From contig OZ037863.1 in NCBI GenBank assembly GCA_964035575.1, positions 598,001-662,000 of the forward strand: a DNA stretch of 64,000 nt, written 5' to 3'. Of the stretch, positions 60,908 to 64,000 are shown one piece after another. Each line of letters begins with the position of its first letter. The first letter of the stretch is position 1. Source of the stretch: Rhynchopus sp. YZ270_cl-10. Its lineage: Eukaryota; Euglenozoa; Diplonemea; Diplonemida; Diplonemidae. The notes beneath the pieces are model-generated. The model saw nothing but the letters and a program-made list of their open reading frames with translations. It had not been told where the DNA came from and did no database searches. The translations under genes and the position numbers were made by a program.

Positions 60908-63900
60908 ATGGCGGCAGTAACGCCATTGGAGGCTGAGGGGAAGTCCCCTTCCGGCCTGACGGGAAAGCCTTGGTGCACCACACGACGCCCGCTTGTCTAC
61001 TCCCGGAAGGAGATGGCTTCCTTGCCGGCGATATGCCCATTTTGGTTCCAACACTTGAAGGTCGCGTCAGGGAATGTCCAGGACACTTATTGGGGGCGTG
61101 TGAAGACGATTGTTTCGGGGTTGGATCCTAGATTGCTTTTTATGGGGGCGGTCAGGATTGACACTGCGACGAAGCTGTTGGAGATTCAGGCTCGTTCGGA
61201 GCAGTCTGGTGGTGAGGATGTGGCGTCAGAGGCGGAACTGTACAAAGCGTGGCAGGTGCATCGATGGTGTACGGACACAGAGGGGGCGACTGTCCCGGTG
61301 TTGGGGAGGCTTGCGGTTGTGGGGCCGATGTCGGTGTTGTGTGGTCTCCTTACGTATCAGTCTGTCATGCATGCGTTGAAGGAACAGCATCTTCCTGCCG
61401 CTTTGTTCCGAGGAGGAAACTTTGCCGCGCATGCGATCGGTATCGCTGCCATCACAATGCACAACTCCGGGAACCGTCCCTCCGGATTGGTCGAGCACCT
61501 CGGATATCTCTTTGGGTGTGCAGTCGTTGCCGGTGGTTCTGCCTTTGCAATAGAAACCTACTTCGAAGAAAAATACGTATCCCAGCTCATGCTGAAGAAG
61601 TCTCGCCTTGCCTGCACCCTCACCCGTATGGGGCAAGTGTTCCTCCCCTTCGTCTTGTTCTCGGGGATGATGTACATGGCAAAGGGTCAAGAGTGGTCCT
61701 CAACACACACCAATCCGCACCTGAACGCTTACGACGGGGATGGGGAATTAGTCCGTATGTTGCTTTTGAAAAAATATGAAGTAAATGTGGTTGTTTCCCC
61801 CCCGAATGTCAGGTTCTCGAGGTTAAGAGGCTCAGGGTGACAATAATCGGAATATATTATCAGTAAAAAAAAACCCCCCCATGTACGATCTTTGGTAAAC
61901 CATGTAATTTGTATAAATTGAAACCGTACTCCTACTTTTTCCTTTTGATGTTTTTCCCCCACCCCCGCAAACAATAAAAGCAAGGGGTCTCTCGAAAAAT
62001 ATCAGAGCCAAAAAGCAAAAACGCAATCTTCAAAACAAAAACCTCCCCGCCCCATTCTTTTATTTTTTTGGCAAAACACTATGCGAAGTTAACGTACGGA
62101 GGGTGAGACCGGGGAAACACTATCTTGGCCACCTCAGCTTTGCTGATTTCGTGTTGTGGTGAAGTGCACACACCTCGACCTGTCTGGTGAAATGTGGCTC
62201 TACTCCAACCCGCCCCTTAGAAAAATGGAAAAGGAAGGGAGGTGTTCAATTTCCTTTTAGCGTTGCATGTAATCCAAGGATATCTCTAAATCCGACCCTT
62301 TTTGGCCAAATTCCGAAATCCAAATCCAAAAAATTCCCTGTTTTTTTGATACAGTTTTTGGGCTGTTTTTTGACTTTTTTGCGGGGGGGAAAAAAAATTT
62401 TCCCCCACAAACCTTTTTCGACATGTTGACAGGGCTCTTGCCAATCACCCCTTTTGGCCAAAACGGGGTGCTTTGGGGTCCCGAGCTTTCCCCCCGTAAG
62501 TCAAGCACTAGTAAAAGCGGTCGCTGCCAGTGCAGGGAGGTGAGGCGCTTCTTCCCTCTGATGCACAAAATCGTAGAAGGCTGGTGGGGAGAGTGAATCA
62601 CGATCCATCGTGGGTGTCAGCCTTATCAGTAACCTCAGTACATTTATGTAAGAAAAGGTAGTCAAGGCACCCAAAGGTTCCTGGCGAAGCCACGGTACGC
62701 ACATTTCTAAAAAATGTTGACATAAAATGGCACTGTCGTTGGTAGTTATCATCAGGAAAATGCCCACGCGGGAAATCGGCGCCTCAATAAATTATTGCCA
62801 TCAATTTTGCTTCCATATTTTGCTAAAGTGAAAGCTTCTGGCGAAGCCACGGTACGCAACATTTTAGATCTCCTCCGTCTTCCAACCCTCATAATTGAAT
62901 GCGATTGACATGTCTTCTCCTTCTTCTTGTGCACAACCTCAAATGTCTCCGATGCTGGACGTTTGACTGCAACTGACGCGAACATCTGCACCCTGCAGGA
63001 CCAATTTTTTTCTCGAAAATCCGAGATTTTTATTTTCCCCCCCCTCACTTTTTTCGCTTATTTGATCGCGTTGATCGATCGCATCCCACAGGCGAAACTC
63101 TCTGGGGGTGGGGTGGGGTAGAATGTACCTGAAATTGCTGTAGGGAAAAACAGGGAATTTTTTTCAGGGAATTTTTTTATTTTCCTGAAATCCATATCCA
63201 AATCCACAATTAGAAAAATCCCTGATGTAATCATTACAATTAAAAAAAATACCCAAAACAAAACAAAATACAGACCAATCGGACGACGTTGGGGCGTACG
63301 CTGCAAGGGAGACGGCGGTCATGAAATACGTACACATTACGGGGTCTACAGTATGTCACCTATCTTTGGCTTTGTGCGGCGAGGGGCGACCTCACCCTCC
63401 CTCTTTTTTTCAAACCCCCCCTCTTTAGGTACACTGTCAGGAGAGGGCTTTGTATTCCAAACTTTTTTTTTTTGTGTTGTCAAGCATTGACGAATAGAAA
63501 TGGAAAACGACGGATGGTGCGTGCCCGCTTTAACGTATTGGTTTTCCACTAGCATACACATCACTCATTGGTTCATCAGTGAAAAAAACGCAAACCTTTT
63601 GCGGTGCGATAAACGAAAAAGTGTTTTTCTTTATTTCATTTAACTGTCATATCCTGAAGTCGTTTTCTATTTTGGACTCCCTTTTTAACCCATCAGATGC
63701 GCTTTCTTCTCATGAAGAGGTTTGAAAGAAGACAGCCTATAATCAAACAAAAAAAAAATTTTCTTTTCTTTCCACCGCCACTCACACTTTAACAGATCGC
63801 AGGCATACCCCTGGTGACTCTGTGGGAGAAGCTGAGGCCGAACCGGCATCTGTTCCCACTTACGATTTCCTGCTCAATGTATCTGTTCCTTTTCCCCTTC

Positions 63901-64000
63901 ATGATGGGACTGACACCCGTGTACACTTCTGTAGCAAGCCGCAGAATCTCCTCTGGCAACGAGCTGCAAGAAGCAGGCATCTCCCGAGTACACTATTACC
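60908..64000 (+). CDS. SFXN: Sideroflexin homolog (mitochondrial carrier), 3' end beyond the window
   Basis: Sideroflexins are inner-membrane mitochondrial transporters; SFXN1/3 carry serine. Exon 1 (60908-61754) shows the family start pattern W..R......DPR (YWGRVKTIVSGLDPRLLFMG) and VPVLGRLAVVGPMSVLCGLL, matching the conserved G-R-(hydrophobic)-..-P region, followed by several hydrophobic segments to GQVFLPFVLFSGMMYMA. A 2-kb intron follows, and exon 2 (from 63803) reads IPLVTLWEKLRPNRHLFP and FPFMMGLTPVYTSVASRR, matching the C-terminal LEK....P and last membrane helix. The donor GTATGT at 61755 leaves one base, which joins in phase to GC at 63803; a phase-0 alternative is 61750 to 63796. 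About 348 residues are visible, against about 320 for the whole family, so little is missing. ATG 60908 is the only ATG before the conserved part in frame. Confidence 0.83.
61755..63802 (+). other. Long intron of the sideroflexin gene, repeat-bearing
   Basis: At about 2,048 bp it is several times longer than the other introns here. It holds a repeat at 62620-62860 (reverse complement of 7370-7520, plus another GGCGAAGCCACGGTACGCAA at 62841), a GGCTTTGTATT motif at 63447 and long homopolymers. No gene inside is supported. Confidence 0.65.

Overview
The window looks like nuclear DNA of a single-celled eukaryote of unresolved lineage. Several genes are interrupted by short introns that mostly begin GTATG and end in AG. 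The recognisable genes are eukaryotic: a Rav1/DMXL protein, API5, sideroflexin, a DEAD-box helicase and an amino-acid permease. Intergenic DNA is crowded with dispersed repeats, foldback elements and homopolymer runs. All three stop codons end genes, and none interrupts several thousand codons of confident coding sequence, so the standard code applies. I cannot name the species.

Left part (1-14.2 kb): almost gene-free. It holds a G/T-rich long repeat block (351-2180) with a second copy at 34-36 kb, a broken reverse-transcriptase element on the minus strand (5.27-6.6 kb), an exactly homogeneous 60-copy 8-bp satellite (8761-9240), and several palindromes, foldbacks and inverted-repeat elements.

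Middle part (14.2-30.1 kb): a cluster of four paralogous surface-protein genes. Each has a signal peptide and one or three units of paired CUB-like domains. A Pro/Thr stalk, a six-cysteine EGF-like module, a transmembrane helix and an acidic tail follow. Two are full length (17261-20881 and 26566-30114). Two are short (14474 and 24052), lie on a large direct duplication, and share an in-frame TAG before the stalk, after which the frame stays open through the membrane anchor. The upstream and downstream flanks behave as reusable cassettes, and a copy of the upstream cassette without a gene lies at 32.9-33.45 kb. A frameshifted Cys-rich gene precedes the second short copy.

From 30.1 to 36.1 kb are an unrecognised degenerate coding patch, a 7-bp satellite and the second G/T-rich block.

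Right part (36.7-64 kb): compact housekeeping genes. In order they are a DEAD-box RNA helicase (probably organellar), a small multi-exon gene of unknown function, an APC-family permease, API5 (four exons), a small minus-strand gene, a 2,715-residue Rav1/DMXL homolog in three exons (V-ATPase assembly), and a sideroflexin gene running to the window edge. Short recurring motifs and a TA-flanked miniature transposon lie between or inside these genes.

Exons were assigned by eye from frame continuity and splice signals. No search, alignment or folding program was run.
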